Shown: one piece after another, positions 9,097-17,632 of the stretch
How the letters are laid out: each line of letters starts with the position of its first letter
Position numbering within the stretch: position 1 is the first letter of the stretch
NCBI RefSeq assembly: GCF_003464085.1
Contig: NZ_QSDR01000021.1
Coordinates: 1-64,000 of the forward strand
Source: Clostridium sp. AM58-1XD
Lineage (GTDB): Bacteria > Bacillota > Clostridia > Lachnospirales > Lachnospiraceae
Direction: 5' to 3'
DNA length: 64,000 bases
Made by a program: the position numbers and the translations under genes
Notes under the pieces: generated by a model
Database searches by the model: none
What the model was told of the DNA's origin: nothing
Seen by the model: only the letters and a program-made list of their open reading frames with translations

Positions 9097-10218
9097 GTGA
9101 ATATTAAAAATCCATTCGTAATAAAGGCTACGGCAGTTGCAAATGAGTTTATTGATAAGTACATGCCCTCGGCAAATGGAGAGTACGTAAAAGTATATCT
9201 CTATGTGCTCCGCCATGAGCAGGAGACGATTGAAATTGCAGATATTGCCGATGCGCTGAACCATACGGAGGCCGATGTAAAACGTGCTTTGGCGTATTGG
9301 AAAAAATATGGGATACTGGAAGAAGCGGCGGGAACGGAGGCAGACGTTTCGGGAGCGGGAGAGACGGCGGCGGCACTCAGCGGCAGTGGCGGAAAGCAGC
9401 CGGATCAGACATACAGGAAGCCGGCTCAGGAGCGTAAGAAGCCGGTCCAGGAGTATCAGAAGCCGGTCCAGGAGCATCAGAGGCCAGTCCAGGAGCATCA
9501 GAGGCCGGTCCAGACGTATCAGCAGTCGGGTGCCTCGTCTGCAGGAACCAGAAAAGTATATTCGGTCGATGAGATCAACCGTCTGTCCGGTGATGAAGAG
9601 TTTACACAGCTGCTTTACATTGCCCAGAAATATATGAACCGTCTTTTTACGCAGCGGGACAGCGAAGTAATGGCTTATTTGTATGATGGGCTGAAACTTC
9701 CGGCGGAACTGATCGAATATCTGATTGAATATTGTGTACAGAATCAGCATACGAGCCTGCGGTATATGGAAAAGGTGGCGATCGACTGGCATGAAAAGGG
9801 AATTGGCACCGTAGATCAGGCCAAGGCGAGAGCGGAAGGCTTCAGCAAAGATTACTTTGCTGTGATGAAGGCGTTTGGCCTGGGCGACAGACGGCCGGGT
9901 GAGGCTGAGATTACATATCTGGACAAGTGGTTCGGAGAATATGGTTTTACCAGAAAGATGGTGGTAGATGCCTGCAACAGGACGATAGAGGCGATTCACC
10001 AGCCCAGTTTCCAGTATGCGGATAAGATTCTGTCTGAGTGGAAAAAGGCTGGTGTCAGGACACTGGAGGACGTAGAAGTGCTGGCTGGGCGCAGAAAGAA
10101 GACCGGTGCAACAGCTCCGGCCAAAAAGCAGGCTCAGACAAACCGTTTCCATAATTTTGAACAGAGGAATACGGACTACGATGCCCTTGTTATGGAATTG
10201 TGGCAGAAGGAAAAGTAG
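9097..10218 (+). CDS. dnaD: DnaD-domain replication initiation protein
   Basis: 373-residue primosome-type protein that in Firmicutes remodels the origin and helps load the replicative helicase. An N-terminal winged-helix region (KVYLYVLRHEQETIEIADIA) is followed by a Gln/Pro/Lys-rich linker with tandem repeats, then two DnaB_2/DnaD-type helical domains: about residues 155-250 (SVDEINRLSGDEEFTQLL, EYLIEYC) and 255-340 (YLDKWFGEYGFTRKMV, QYADKILSEWKKAG). The start is GTG 9097 with AGAGGGGAG upstream. Followed 18 bases later by the helicase loader, so the pair is a likely helicase-loading operon under DnaA boxes. The antisense frame is open for 561 codons but has no support. Confidence 0.88.
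   Translation: MNIKNPFVIKATAVANEFIDKYMPSANGEYVKVYLYVLRHEQETIEIADIADALNHTEADVKRALAYWKKYGILEEAAGTEADVSGAGETAAALSGSGGKQPDQTYRKPAQERKKPVQEYQKPVQEHQRPVQEHQRPVQTYQQSGASSAGTRKVYSVDEINRLSGDEEFTQLLYIAQKYMNRLFTQRDSEVMAYLYDGLKLPAELIEYLIEYCVQNQHTSLRYMEKVAIDWHEKGIGTVDQAKARAEGFSKDYFAVMKAFGLGDRRPGEAEITYLDKWFGEYGFTRKMVVDACNRTIEAIHQPSFQYADKILSEWKKAGVRTLEDVEVLAGRRKKTGATAPAKKQAQTNRFHNFEQRNTDYDALVMELWQKEK
9418..9522 (+). repeat. Five tandem 21-bp repeats in the dnaD linker
   Basis: Five in-frame 21-bp units, each encoding a variant of K/R-P-V-Q-E-Y/H-Q, between the winged helix and the DnaD domains. Such units can change copy number by slippage and would lengthen the linker by seven residues each time. Confidence 0.8.
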
Positions 10219-10236
10219 TGAACAGGAGGACATGTT

Positions 10237-11232
10237 ATGGCGCTGAGCAATTCCCAGTATGATTCCATCATCAGGGACTACCAGAAGCAGCAGCTTCAGA
10301 ATAAACACGAACAGGACGAGCGGGTGGCCAGAGTATATGAGAAGATACCGGTTATGAGGGAACTGGAGGATTCCATCAGCACTGCGGCGGTGCGGTCGGC
10401 CAGAAGGCTTCTGGACGGAGATTCCGGGGCGCTGAAAGCGCTCAGGGAAGAGCTGTCGGATTTGAGGGAGCAGAAGGAACTTCTGCTGAAAGCCAATGGT
10501 TTTCCCGCAGATTACATGGAAATGCATTACCGCTGCCCGGACTGCCGCGATACCGGATATGTGGATGGAAGGAAATGCCACTGTTTCCGTCAGGCTCAGA
10601 TGAAGCTGCTTTATGCGCAGTCCAACATCGAGGAGATCGTACGGAGAGAGAACTTCGATACCTTCTCCTATCGCTATTTTGACGATTCGGTTAAAATTCC
10701 AGGAGTGGGAGAAACGGAAGCGGAGCATATGCGCGAGGTGGTGAAGCTCTGCCGTCAGTTTATCGAAGCGTTTCAGGAAGAGAAAGGCAATCTCCTCTTT
10801 ACCGGTACGACTGGCGTCGGAAAGACGTTTCTTACCAACTGCATAGCGAAAGAGCTGATGGAGCTGTATTATTCGGTCATCTACCTCTCGGCAAACGATC
10901 TTTTCGATGTTTTTTCCAAAAATAAATTCTCCTATCAGGATGACGATGAGATGAAGGATATGTACGAATTTATTCTGGACTGCGACCTGCTGATTATCGA
11001 TGACCTGGGAACGGAGCTGAATAACAGTTTTACATCCTCTCAGCTTTTTTACTGCATTAATGAAAGGCTGATCAGGAAAAAAGGAACGATCATTTCCACC
11101 AATCTTTCCCTGAATATGCTGCAGGATCTGTATACGGACCGGGTGGCATCCAGGATTATGAGCAATTACCGCATGATTCCTCTGTATGGAGAGGATATTC
11201 GTATTAAAAAAAGACGAAAAGGCCTTGACTGA
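10237..11232 (+). CDS. dnaC: Helicase loader ATPase, DnaC/DnaI family
   Basis: AAA+ ATPase of 331 residues that loads the replicative helicase. The N-terminal part is helical and charged. A zinc-binding cluster follows (Cys100, Cys103, Cys114, Cys116 in YRCPDCRDTGYVDGRKCHCF), as in B. subtilis DnaI. Walker A GTTGVGKT spans about 190-197 and Walker B LLIIDDLGTE about 251-260; the arginine-finger region includes SNYRMIPL. RBS AGGAGG. Co-transcribed with dnaD 18 bases upstream. DnaI is the Firmicutes functional name. Confidence 0.92.
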   Translation: MALSNSQYDSIIRDYQKQQLQNKHEQDERVARVYEKIPVMRELEDSISTAAVRSARRLLDGDSGALKALREELSDLREQKELLLKANGFPADYMEMHYRCPDCRDTGYVDGRKCHCFRQAQMKLLYAQSNIEEIVRRENFDTFSYRYFDDSVKIPGVGETEAEHMREVVKLCRQFIEAFQEEKGNLLFTGTTGVGKTFLTNCIAKELMELYYSVIYLSANDLFDVFSKNKFSYQDDDEMKDMYEFILDCDLLIIDDLGTELNNSFTSSQLFYCINERLIRKKGTIISTNLSLNMLQDLYTDRVASRIMSNYRMIPLYGEDIRIKKRRKGLD

Positions 11233-11280
11233 CTTGACTATTTAAGAACATAATGATAGAGTATACGTTGCGTTACTTTT

Positions 11281-11306
11281 TTGACACAAATTGTTCTGCT
11301 TATAAT
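11281..11306 (+). promoter_or_regulatory. Promoter of the PRPP synthetase gene
   Basis: TTGACA at 11281-11286, then TATAAT at 11301-11306 with a short 14-base spacer; an overlapping TAATAT at 11303-11308 gives a 16-base spacer. 30 bases before the start codon. Confidence 0.6.
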
Positions 11307-11335
11307 ATAAATTACAAACATAATTAGGAGGACGA

Positions 11336-12517
11336 ATGATGATATACGAGGAGAAGACAATCGAAACCATACCGGTAGGACCACTTGGACTGATTCCGCT
11401 TAAGAGCTGCGCGGAATTAGGAGAACGGGTAAACCAGCATTTAATTGCCTGGAGACATGAACGTGAAAGTGAACACAAATCTACGATTGCCTTTGCTGGA
11501 TATCAGAGAGACTCCTATATCATTAAGGCTGAGACGCCGCGATTCGGCTCCGGCGAGGGAAAGGGTTCCATTGAGGAATCAGTCCGCGGAGATGACCTTT
11601 ATTTTATGGTGGATATCTGCAACTACAGCCTTACGTATTCTCTGTGCGGAATGGTCAACCACATGTCGCCGGATGATCATTTTCAGGATTTAAAGCGTGT
11701 GATTGCCGCTGCCGCAGGAAAGGCCAGAAGAATCAACGTAATCATGCCATTCCTGTATGAGGGAAGACAGCATAAGCGTTCCGGAAGAGAATCCCTGGAC
11801 TGTGCGACTGCACTTCAGGAGCTCTGTGATATGGGCGTGGAGAACATCATTACATTTGATGCGCACGATCCACGTGTGCAGAATGCGATCCCGCTGAGAG
11901 GCTTTGAGACTGTCCAGCCGATTTACCAGTTTATTAAATATCTTCTGAAGGCAGAGACGAACCTCCAGATCGATAGCGACCATATGATGGTCATCAGTCC
12001 GGACGAGGGTGGTATGAAGCGCGCCATCTATTTTGCAAACGTGCTGGGACTGGATATGGGAATGTTTTACAAACGGCGTGACTATACGCAGATTGTAAAC
12101 GGCAGAAATCCGATTGTAGCTCATGAATTCCTCGGCACAGATGTAGAGGGCAAGGATGTGCTGATTATCGACGACATGATATCTTCCGGAGAGAGTATGC
12201 TGGATGTTGCGAAGGAACTGAAGAGGAGAAAGGCGGGAAAGGTATTTATCTGTTCTACGTTCGGCCTCTTTACCAACGGGCTTGCCAAATTTGACGAGTA
12301 TTATCAGAATGGTCTGATCGATCGGATTCTTACGACGAACCTGGTTTACCAGACGCCGGAACTTCTGTCAAAGCCGTATTATATCGATGTGGATATGAGC
12401 AAATATATCGCATTAATTATTGATAATCTGAATCACGATGCTTCCCTGAGCGAGCTTCTTAACCCAACGAGGAGAATCAACAAGCTCCTGAAGGCATATA
12501 GAAAAGAACAAAATTAA
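11336..12517 (+). CDS. prs: Ribose-phosphate pyrophosphokinase (long, divergent form)
   Basis: PRPP synthetase, making PRPP from ribose 5-phosphate and ATP for nucleotides, His and Trp. The PRPP-binding loop is DVLIIDDMISSGES (classic enzymes have DDMIDTAGT), preceded by FYKRRDYTQI; the ribose-phosphate region is ITFDAHDPRVQNAIPL and SPDEGGMKRA. At 393 residues it is about 75 longer than the usual 315, with insertions in the N-terminal half (KAETPRFGSGEGKG) and a C-terminal extension. ATG 11336 (with ATG 11339 next) follows TTAGGAGGACGA. Own promoter and own terminator, so monocistronic. Confidence 0.88.
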   Translation: MMIYEEKTIETIPVGPLGLIPLKSCAELGERVNQHLIAWRHERESEHKSTIAFAGYQRDSYIIKAETPRFGSGEGKGSIEESVRGDDLYFMVDICNYSLTYSLCGMVNHMSPDDHFQDLKRVIAAAAGKARRINVIMPFLYEGRQHKRSGRESLDCATALQELCDMGVENIITFDAHDPRVQNAIPLRGFETVQPIYQFIKYLLKAETNLQIDSDHMMVISPDEGGMKRAIYFANVLGLDMGMFYKRRDYTQIVNGRNPIVAHEFLGTDVEGKDVLIIDDMISSGESMLDVAKELKRRKAGKVFICSTFGLFTNGLAKFDEYYQNGLIDRILTTNLVYQTPELLSKPYYIDVDMSKYIALIIDNLNHDASLSELLNPTRRINKLLKAYRKEQN

Positions 12518-12520
12518 ACG

Positions 12521-12551
12521 AATTCCGCGCCTGTAAAGCGCGGAATTTTTA
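12521..12551 (+). terminator. Terminator between convergent prs and acyltransferase genes
   Basis: AATTCCGCGC, loop CTGTAAA, GCGCGGAATT, then T-run: a perfect 10-bp stem. The minus-strand gene ends inside the T-run (its TAA is 12551-12549), so this may serve both directions. Confidence 0.88.
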
Positions 12552-13187
12552 TATTTGGCGAGCGCTCTTTGGTTTCGCAGGAACCCCGACAACTGTTGTA
12601 AAGTCGGGAACATTTCTGATAACAACCGCTCCGGCGCCGACAACGGCTTCTTTTCCGATACGAATGCCGTCAATTATGGTACTTCCGATCCCCAAAAATG
12701 ATTTCCGACCGATCTGTGTGTGGCCGGCCATGGATGCGTTAGGACAGATATTAACGAAATCTTCGATGATACAGTCATGCTCAATTACGGCAGCCGTATT
12801 GATGATACAGCCGGTTCCTACTACGGCGTTTGTATGGACAACCGCATTGGCCAGAATCGTACATCCTCCAGCAATTTTGGCGGACGGGCTGATAACAGCT
12901 GTGGGATGAATGACCGTTGCCAGAGGCCGTTCCATAGAGATCAGCCGGGAAATTTTTTTGTCCCTAAGATCATTGCTGCCGGTTGCAACGATGATTTCGT
13001 CGTAAGACCTGATGATCCTGCCGATATCGTCATCGTCTTCCCTGTATATGACACGGCCTGGAATCCGGCGGTGTCCCTTTTCCTTTATTTCTAAAAAATC
13101 TATCGCGGCGTATTGGTTCATTGCCAATGCACATTCCAGCGTTACCGTACCCTGGTCGCCTGCACCCCAAATCAGTAATTTCTTCAT
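12549..13187 (-). CDS. NeuD/PglD-family sugar O-acyltransferase
   Basis: 212-residue left-handed beta-helix acyltransferase. The N-terminal Rossmann-like domain begins MKKLLIWGAGDQGTVTLE and the C-terminal hexapeptide repeats (about residues 88-205) include ISPSAKIAGGCTILANAVV, IEHDCIIEDFVNI and GAGAVVIRNVP, with catalytic His probably in EHDC. Relatives N-acetylate UDP-amino sugars (PglD) or O-acetylate sialic acid (NeuD). No nucleotide-sugar or glycosyltransferase genes flank it, so the substrate is open; it stands alone on the minus strand between prs and a LytS gene. Confidence 0.88.
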   Translation of the reverse strand: MKKLLIWGAGDQGTVTLECALAMNQYAAIDFLEIKEKGHRRIPGRVIYREDDDDIGRIIRSYDEIIVATGSNDLRDKKISRLISMERPLATVIHPTAVISPSAKIAGGCTILANAVVHTNAVVGTGCIINTAAVIEHDCIIEDFVNICPNASMAGHTQIGRKSFLGIGSTIIDGIRIGKEAVVGAGAVVIRNVPDFTTVVGVPAKPKSARQI

Positions 13188-13329
13188 TTTAACAGTTTTT
13201 CTCCCGTTTTTATATTGGATTTTTGCCCCGGTTTACAGGTGCTTTCTTTTATTATATTCTCAATTGAAGCGGTGTCAATCGAACTTTGCAGCAATGAGTT
13301 TTATCGTGTCTGGTTTTGTTAAATATTTG

Positions 13330-13358
13330 TTGTGCCCTGGACATGGCCGTGATAAAAT
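13330..13358 (+). promoter_or_regulatory. Candidate promoter for the LytS/LytR operon
   Basis: TTGTGC at 13330-13335, 17-base spacer, TAAAAT at 13353-13358, 44 bases before the GTG start. Confidence 0.45.
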
Positions 13359-13402
13359 GAAAGGAAAAGTACAGATATTCCTAAATGAGGAGGGAGACAG
13401 AA

Positions 13403-15121
13403 GTGAGATCGGATCGATTGGCGTTTGACCTTATTTTAAATATCGGCCTTCTGGTTATTATCGCTAACCTGCTGTCGAAACTGCGCCTGATACAGAATAT
13501 GCTTGTTCAGGAAGCCAGGGACTGGCGGCGTCAGATGGTGCTCTCCATGCTGTTCGGCGGAATTATCATGCTGTCTACCTATACAAGCATCGATATCGGT
13601 TCCTACAACCTGAATACGCGTGTAATCGGCGGTATGGCAGCCGGCCTTCTGGGCGGCCCCCTTGTAGGTATGTATGCCTCTCTTCTGGGAGCCGTTTACG
13701 TATATTTCTTTTCCTCTCCTTCGGCATTTGCAGCAGCTTCGGCGTTTTCAACGGCTCTTTTCGGCCTTTTGGGCGGGGGATTTTACCCTTATTTCCAGCG
13801 GGGCAAATGGAAGTATAAGGATCTGTTTTTCCTCACATGTTTTGCGGAAGTCTGTGATATGATTGCGATTCTGAGACTGGCGTCGCCGTTTGATATGGCG
13901 TTCCAGACGGTGCTTCAGGTGGCCGGTCCTATGATTATACTGAACTCGTGCGGAATTCTGCTGTTTATTTCCAGCTTTAACAACGTGTTTATACAGCAGG
14001 ACCTGGAGAGCAGCCGGCAGCTTCAGCTGTCGTCTGAGCTTTCAAGAAAATGTATTCCTCTGCTTAGAAAAGGGCTTAAAAACCGGGATGACATCGAGGA
14101 AATGGCTGATATTATTCTTAAGGAAACGGACTGGACGGGAATCATGGTTCTGGACCGTACCGAGATTATTGCCTGGAAACATAAAGGAATTCCTCTGGAA
14201 CTGGAGGATATGAAAAATATCCCTTTGATAGCCAGAGAGGCGATGGACAATGCCAGGCTTACAACCGTCAGTCAGGTGGCAAGGGATAATCCGCTGTACG
14301 AGATCGTTAAGGACTACTCCCTTATCGCGGCGCCTTTTGTCATACACGAGCAGTCCATTGGCTGTCTGGTTGCCTGGACGAAACGCCAGTGGGTAATGAG
14401 AAGAAGTGAGATGGTACTTCTTCAGAACATTGCAACGATTGGTTCTGCGCAGATTGCCATGGCGGAACTGGAAAATCAGAAAAGAATGCGTCAGAAAGCA
14501 GAATTCAAAGCGCTCCAGTTTCAGGTGAACCCCCATTTTCTGTTCAATGCTCTGAATACCATATCCTGCGTCTGCAGGGAGAACCCTGACAGAGCGAGAG
14601 AACTCCTGATTATACTGGCCAATTATTTCCGTTATAACTTAAATAATGAGGTATACATGGTTCCGATGGCGGATGAACTGGACCACGTAAAGGACTATCT
14701 GGAACTGGAAAAAGCTAGGTTTGAAGAAAAACTGGAAGTTATCTATAAAATTAACGGAAAACTGGACACGCCTGTACCGACGCTGATCCTTCAGCCGATT
14801 GTGGAGAATGCCGTGAAACATGGGGCGGACGGCCGGGGATACCGCTACGTATCCATCCGCATTGAGGACAAAAAGGATGAACTTCAGGTGTGCATCAGTG
14901 ACCATGGAAAGGGATTTCCAAAAGAGGTTCTGGAAAAATTGGATCAGGAAGAGCAGACAGGAAGAAGCGTTGGTCTTATGAATGTCCATAAGAGAATGAA
15001 AAGTATCTACGGAGAAGATCACGGACTGAAAATTGTTAACTCTGACCAGGGGTCTTGTGTAGAACTACGATTTGATAAAAAAGTAACGAAGGAGAGGGAA
15101 GATGAGGATAGCGATAGTTGA
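13403..15121 (+). CDS. LytS-family sensor histidine kinase
   Basis: About 572-residue membrane sensor kinase. Five to six N-terminal transmembrane segments of the 5TMR_LYT type (GGIIMLSTYTSIDIGSYNLN, GGPLVGMYASLLGAVYVYF) are followed by a GAF-like domain (about 215-355), then a His_kinase domain with the phospho-acceptor His in FQVNPHFLFNALNTIS (about residue 378) and ATPase motifs LQPIVENAVKHG and DHGKGFP. The start is GTG 13403, ideally spaced from AGGAGGGAG; the in-frame ATG at 13385 lies within that ribosome site. Overlaps the regulator gene by 20 bases. Relatives sense membrane potential or pyruvate; no lrgAB or cstA target is adjacent. Confidence 0.92.
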   Translation: MRSDRLAFDLILNIGLLVIIANLLSKLRLIQNMLVQEARDWRRQMVLSMLFGGIIMLSTYTSIDIGSYNLNTRVIGGMAAGLLGGPLVGMYASLLGAVYVYFFSSPSAFAAASAFSTALFGLLGGGFYPYFQRGKWKYKDLFFLTCFAEVCDMIAILRLASPFDMAFQTVLQVAGPMIILNSCGILLFISSFNNVFIQQDLESSRQLQLSSELSRKCIPLLRKGLKNRDDIEEMADIILKETDWTGIMVLDRTEIIAWKHKGIPLELEDMKNIPLIAREAMDNARLTTVSQVARDNPLYEIVKDYSLIAAPFVIHEQSIGCLVAWTKRQWVMRRSEMVLLQNIATIGSAQIAMAELENQKRMRQKAEFKALQFQVNPHFLFNALNTISCVCRENPDRARELLIILANYFRYNLNNEVYMVPMADELDHVKDYLELEKARFEEKLEVIYKINGKLDTPVPTLILQPIVENAVKHGADGRGYRYVSIRIEDKKDELQVCISDHGKGFPKEVLEKLDQEEQTGRSVGLMNVHKRMKSIYGEDHGLKIVNSDQGSCVELRFDKKVTKEREDEDSDS

Positions 15122-15824
15122 TGATGAAAGGCCGGCCAGAAGTGAGCTGAGGCATCAGCTTTTGGAACTGCTTCCGGAAGCAGCGATCACAGAAGGAGAC
15201 TGTGGTGCGGCTGCGCTTCAGATTGCGGGAGAAGAAAAATTTGATCTGTTTTTTCTTGATATTAACCTGGGGGATATCAACGGCACCGTACTGATTAATG
15301 CTTTGAAAAATATGCAGCCGGAAATGAAGGTTATATTCGTTACGGCTTATTCAGAATACGCGGTAAAGGCCTTCGAACTGGGAGTGGCGGATTATGTGAT
15401 GAAACCTTACGATAAAAAACGTCTGGAAAAGGTCATTGAAAAGTGCTGCGCAGATATGGGCGGAAGGGAAAAGGCAGCACAGGAGAGAAACTTAAAGAGA
15501 ATTGCCATCAACAGCAACGGCAGAACTGTATTTGAAGACGTTGACCGGATCATTTATATTGAGACGTATAACAGAGGGTGTCTCATACATACGCCGAGTG
15601 ATGAGTATTTTGAGGGAAAAACCATAGGAGAGTACGAAAAGCGACTGGAGGCTCTCCGGTTTTTCCGCATCCATAAGAGTTACCTGATTAACCTGGATCA
15701 GGTGCGGGAAGTATTTCCATGGGGAAATAACAGTTTTGCGCTTAAGATGAACGGATATGAAAAAAATATACTTCCAATCGGAAGGGAAAAAACGAAAGTT
15801 TTAAGGCAGCTGCTGGGATGGTAG
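15102..15824 (+). CDS. LytTR-family response regulator
   Basis: 240-residue partner of the LytS-type kinase. Receiver domain with acidic pocket Asp7/Asp8, phospho-acceptor Asp53 (FFLDINLGD), Thr81 and Lys101 (MKPYDKK). A LytTR DNA-binding domain follows from about 130 (RTVFEDVDRIIYIET, FFRIHKSYLINLDQV). Starts inside the kinase gene, so translationally coupled. LytTR proteins bind pairs of imperfect direct repeats about 10 bases apart; I could not pick such sites with confidence. Confidence 0.92.
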   Translation: MRIAIVDDERPARSELRHQLLELLPEAAITEGDCGAAALQIAGEEKFDLFFLDINLGDINGTVLINALKNMQPEMKVIFVTAYSEYAVKAFELGVADYVMKPYDKKRLEKVIEKCCADMGGREKAAQERNLKRIAINSNGRTVFEDVDRIIYIETYNRGCLIHTPSDEYFEGKTIGEYEKRLEALRFFRIHKSYLINLDQVREVFPWGNNSFALKMNGYEKNILPIGREKTKVLRQLLGW

Positions 15825-15836
15825 CTGCCGTAAGAC

Positions 15837-16103
15837 TTATTCTTCAATTACCTGAAGCTCCAGAAAATCAAAATCAACATGTTCGATAAAGTTATCCTGA
15901 CTGAAGCGTGTTTTTGAGTGTACCTGGAATTCATGAACATTGGAATCAAGCCAAATGGGCTCTCCAAGGTCTAATTCATAGCAGATATCGGTTAATGACT
16001 GGAACACCATCTGTGTTCTGGTCAGAGAATAGTCCGTGATACAGATCACGGTATCCTGCAAGAGGTGGTTGTCTCTGAAAATCTTACCCCACATTCGGAA
16101 CAT
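15837..16103 (-). CDS. Small conserved protein of unknown function
   Basis: 88-residue acidic protein, convergent with the LytR gene. It looks like a short family I associate with Lachnospiraceae and other Clostridia: begins MFRMWGKIFRDNHL, followed by DTVICITDYSLTRTQMVFQSL and ending FIEHVDFDFLELQVIEE. No signal peptide or membrane segment. ATG 16103 was chosen because AAAAGGAGGAG lies 8 bases before it; the ATG at 16109 is too close. Function unknown. Confidence 0.75.
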   Translation of the reverse strand: MFRMWGKIFRDNHLLQDTVICITDYSLTRTQMVFQSLTDICYELDLGEPIWLDSNVHEFQVHSKTRFSQDNFIEHVDFDFLELQVIEE

Positions 16104-16317
16104 GATCATCTCCTCCTTTTCATTTTTTTACTATATCAGATTTTGAAAGTTTGCTCAACGAAAAGATGCAACAGACCTTGTTTCTTGTCTTTTTTTGTAG
16201 TAAGCTAATAATAATTATAACTGTTCCTTCAAGGCTCCGGGCATGGCCGCAGATCCTGCAGGAAGATTCGCCGTTCGGGACAGTTCATCATTTACTTTAC
16301 ATCGGGAGGGAATCCGT

Positions 16318-17367
16318 ATGACTCCGATCAGCGATCATATCGCGTTTCTGACAGAGGCCAGGGAAAAGCTGGAAGAGCTGGAGCTTCTGAAAGACAGAGA
16401 GAAACAGCTGAAGGCTGACGAAATAAGGCTGGAAAAGGTTCTGGAGAGCGAGAAAAAGACAGTCAATGACAACATTGCTGCTACAATTAAAAAGCGGCGT
16501 GAAGAGATCAATTCCAGCTATGACAAAGAGATTGCAAAAGGGCAGGACAAGCTTAAGAAGGCCCGGGTAAAGCGCGAAAAGGCAAAGAGCCAGGGAATGA
16601 AAGAGCGCATTGCCGAAGAAACGGCGGATCTCCATAAAGAAAACCGCGATTTGAAGCTTCAGATGAAGACCATGTTCCAGAAGAATCACGTGCCGGCTGT
16701 CTGTAATTCCAGCCTGTATTATGCGATGTTTTTTCCGAGATGGTTTGGAGAAATTCTAAAGCTGCTGATTGCTGTTCTGATCTGTTTTCTGGCTGTGCCG
16801 TATGGGATTTACCTGGCCCTGCCGGAGAAGAAAACGTGGATGATGGTAGTGATCTGCTTCCTCTGTGTCGTTATTTTTGGGGGCTTGTACATCTGGATCA
16901 GCAACAGGACAAAGCTTCTTCACATGGAGGTGCTTCGTACAGGACGGACGCTGCGGGATCAGATGCATTCCAACAGGAAGAAAATCCGTGTAATTACCAG
17001 TTCGATTAAGAAAGACAGAAATGAGGCTTTGTACGATCTGGAGAAGTATGACGATGAAATCGCCAGAGTGGAGCAGGAACTTCAGGACGTTGCCAATAAA
17101 AAGAAAGAAGCTTTGAATACCTTTGAACAGGTAACGAAGATGATTATTTCCGATGAGATTGCTAACAATGCCAGGCCGCGGGTAGACAAACTGAGAGAAG
17201 AGTTCCAGCAGGTTACGGCGGGTACTAAGGAGCTGGAAGGGCAGATTAAGGACATGACGCTGTTTATTACGGATCACTATGGAACATATCTGGGAAATGA
17301 ATTCTTAAATCCCCTGAAGATCGGGGAGTTGTCTGAGATTATTAAATCAGGAAAGGCTTCAATCTAA
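16318..17367 (+). CDS. Coiled-coil membrane protein of unknown function
   Basis: 349-residue protein with a symmetric plan: a highly charged coiled coil (about residues 8-125, rich in Glu/Lys/Leu), a hairpin of two transmembrane helices (about 146-168 LLIAVLICFLAVPYGIYLAL and 174-194 MMVVICFLCVVIFGGLYIWI), then a second long coiled coil (about 200-320) and a short C-terminal tail. ATG 16318 follows CGGGAGGG; upstream in-frame starts lack a ribosome site. Not a family I recognise. The layout suggests two cytoplasmic coils anchored by one membrane hairpin, as in scaffolding or membrane-shaping proteins; this is inference. Confidence 0.75.
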   Translation: MTPISDHIAFLTEAREKLEELELLKDREKQLKADEIRLEKVLESEKKTVNDNIAATIKKRREEINSSYDKEIAKGQDKLKKARVKREKAKSQGMKERIAEETADLHKENRDLKLQMKTMFQKNHVPAVCNSSLYYAMFFPRWFGEILKLLIAVLICFLAVPYGIYLALPEKKTWMMVVICFLCVVIFGGLYIWISNRTKLLHMEVLRTGRTLRDQMHSNRKKIRVITSSIKKDRNEALYDLEKYDDEIARVEQELQDVANKKKEALNTFEQVTKMIISDEIANNARPRVDKLREEFQQVTAGTKELEGQIKDMTLFITDHYGTYLGNEFLNPLKIGELSEIIKSGKASI

Positions 17368-17425
17368 GCGAAGCGATTGAAGTTTCTAAAAAAGCAAAAG
17401 ACGAGGCGTAATAGGATAATGGGAT

Positions 17426-17462
17426 AGGAAGGGGTGCTGTGGATATGGCATCCTTTCTTTTT
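17426..17462 (+). terminator. Terminator after the coiled-coil gene
   Basis: AGGAAGGGGTGC (17426-17437) pairs over 12 bp, three of them G-T, with GCATCCTTTCTT (17448-17459), then T-run. Followed at once by a copy of the terminator-associated motif. Confidence 0.7.
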
Positions 17463-17486
17463 ACTTTCCAGGAAAGGCTTTGTTCT
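17463..17486 (+). repeat. Terminator-associated motif, copy 2
   Basis: ACTTTCCAGGAAAG then GCTTTGTTCT, starting at the end of a terminator T-run; the closest copy to consensus. Confidence 0.65.
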
Positions 17487-17581
17487 TTCTGCGGGAAAGA
17501 TATAAATTTATAGTAAAAAGGAGCGGACAGGTGTATAATTAGTACATTGCTTTAAGTGCTAAGGAAAAGACCGGATTTTTT

Positions 17582-17595
17582 TGTCCCCGGGCACA
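17582..17595. promoter_or_regulatory. Candidate LacI-type operator, autoregulatory
   Basis: TGTCCCCGGGCACA, 12 of 14 identical to the operator core at 18746-18759, 37 bases before the regulator's start codon. Suggests that the regulator represses itself. Confidence 0.6.
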
Positions 17596-17632
17596 GAAAA
17601 GCAGATACCAATCAGAAAGTAAGAGGATAATC

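Noticed and set aside
9043..10728. 561-codon open frame on the minus strand
   Set aside because: It lies antisense to dnaD and part of dnaC. Its Leu/Arg-rich repeats are the reverse complement of the dnaD linker repeats, and it has no ribosome site or family match.
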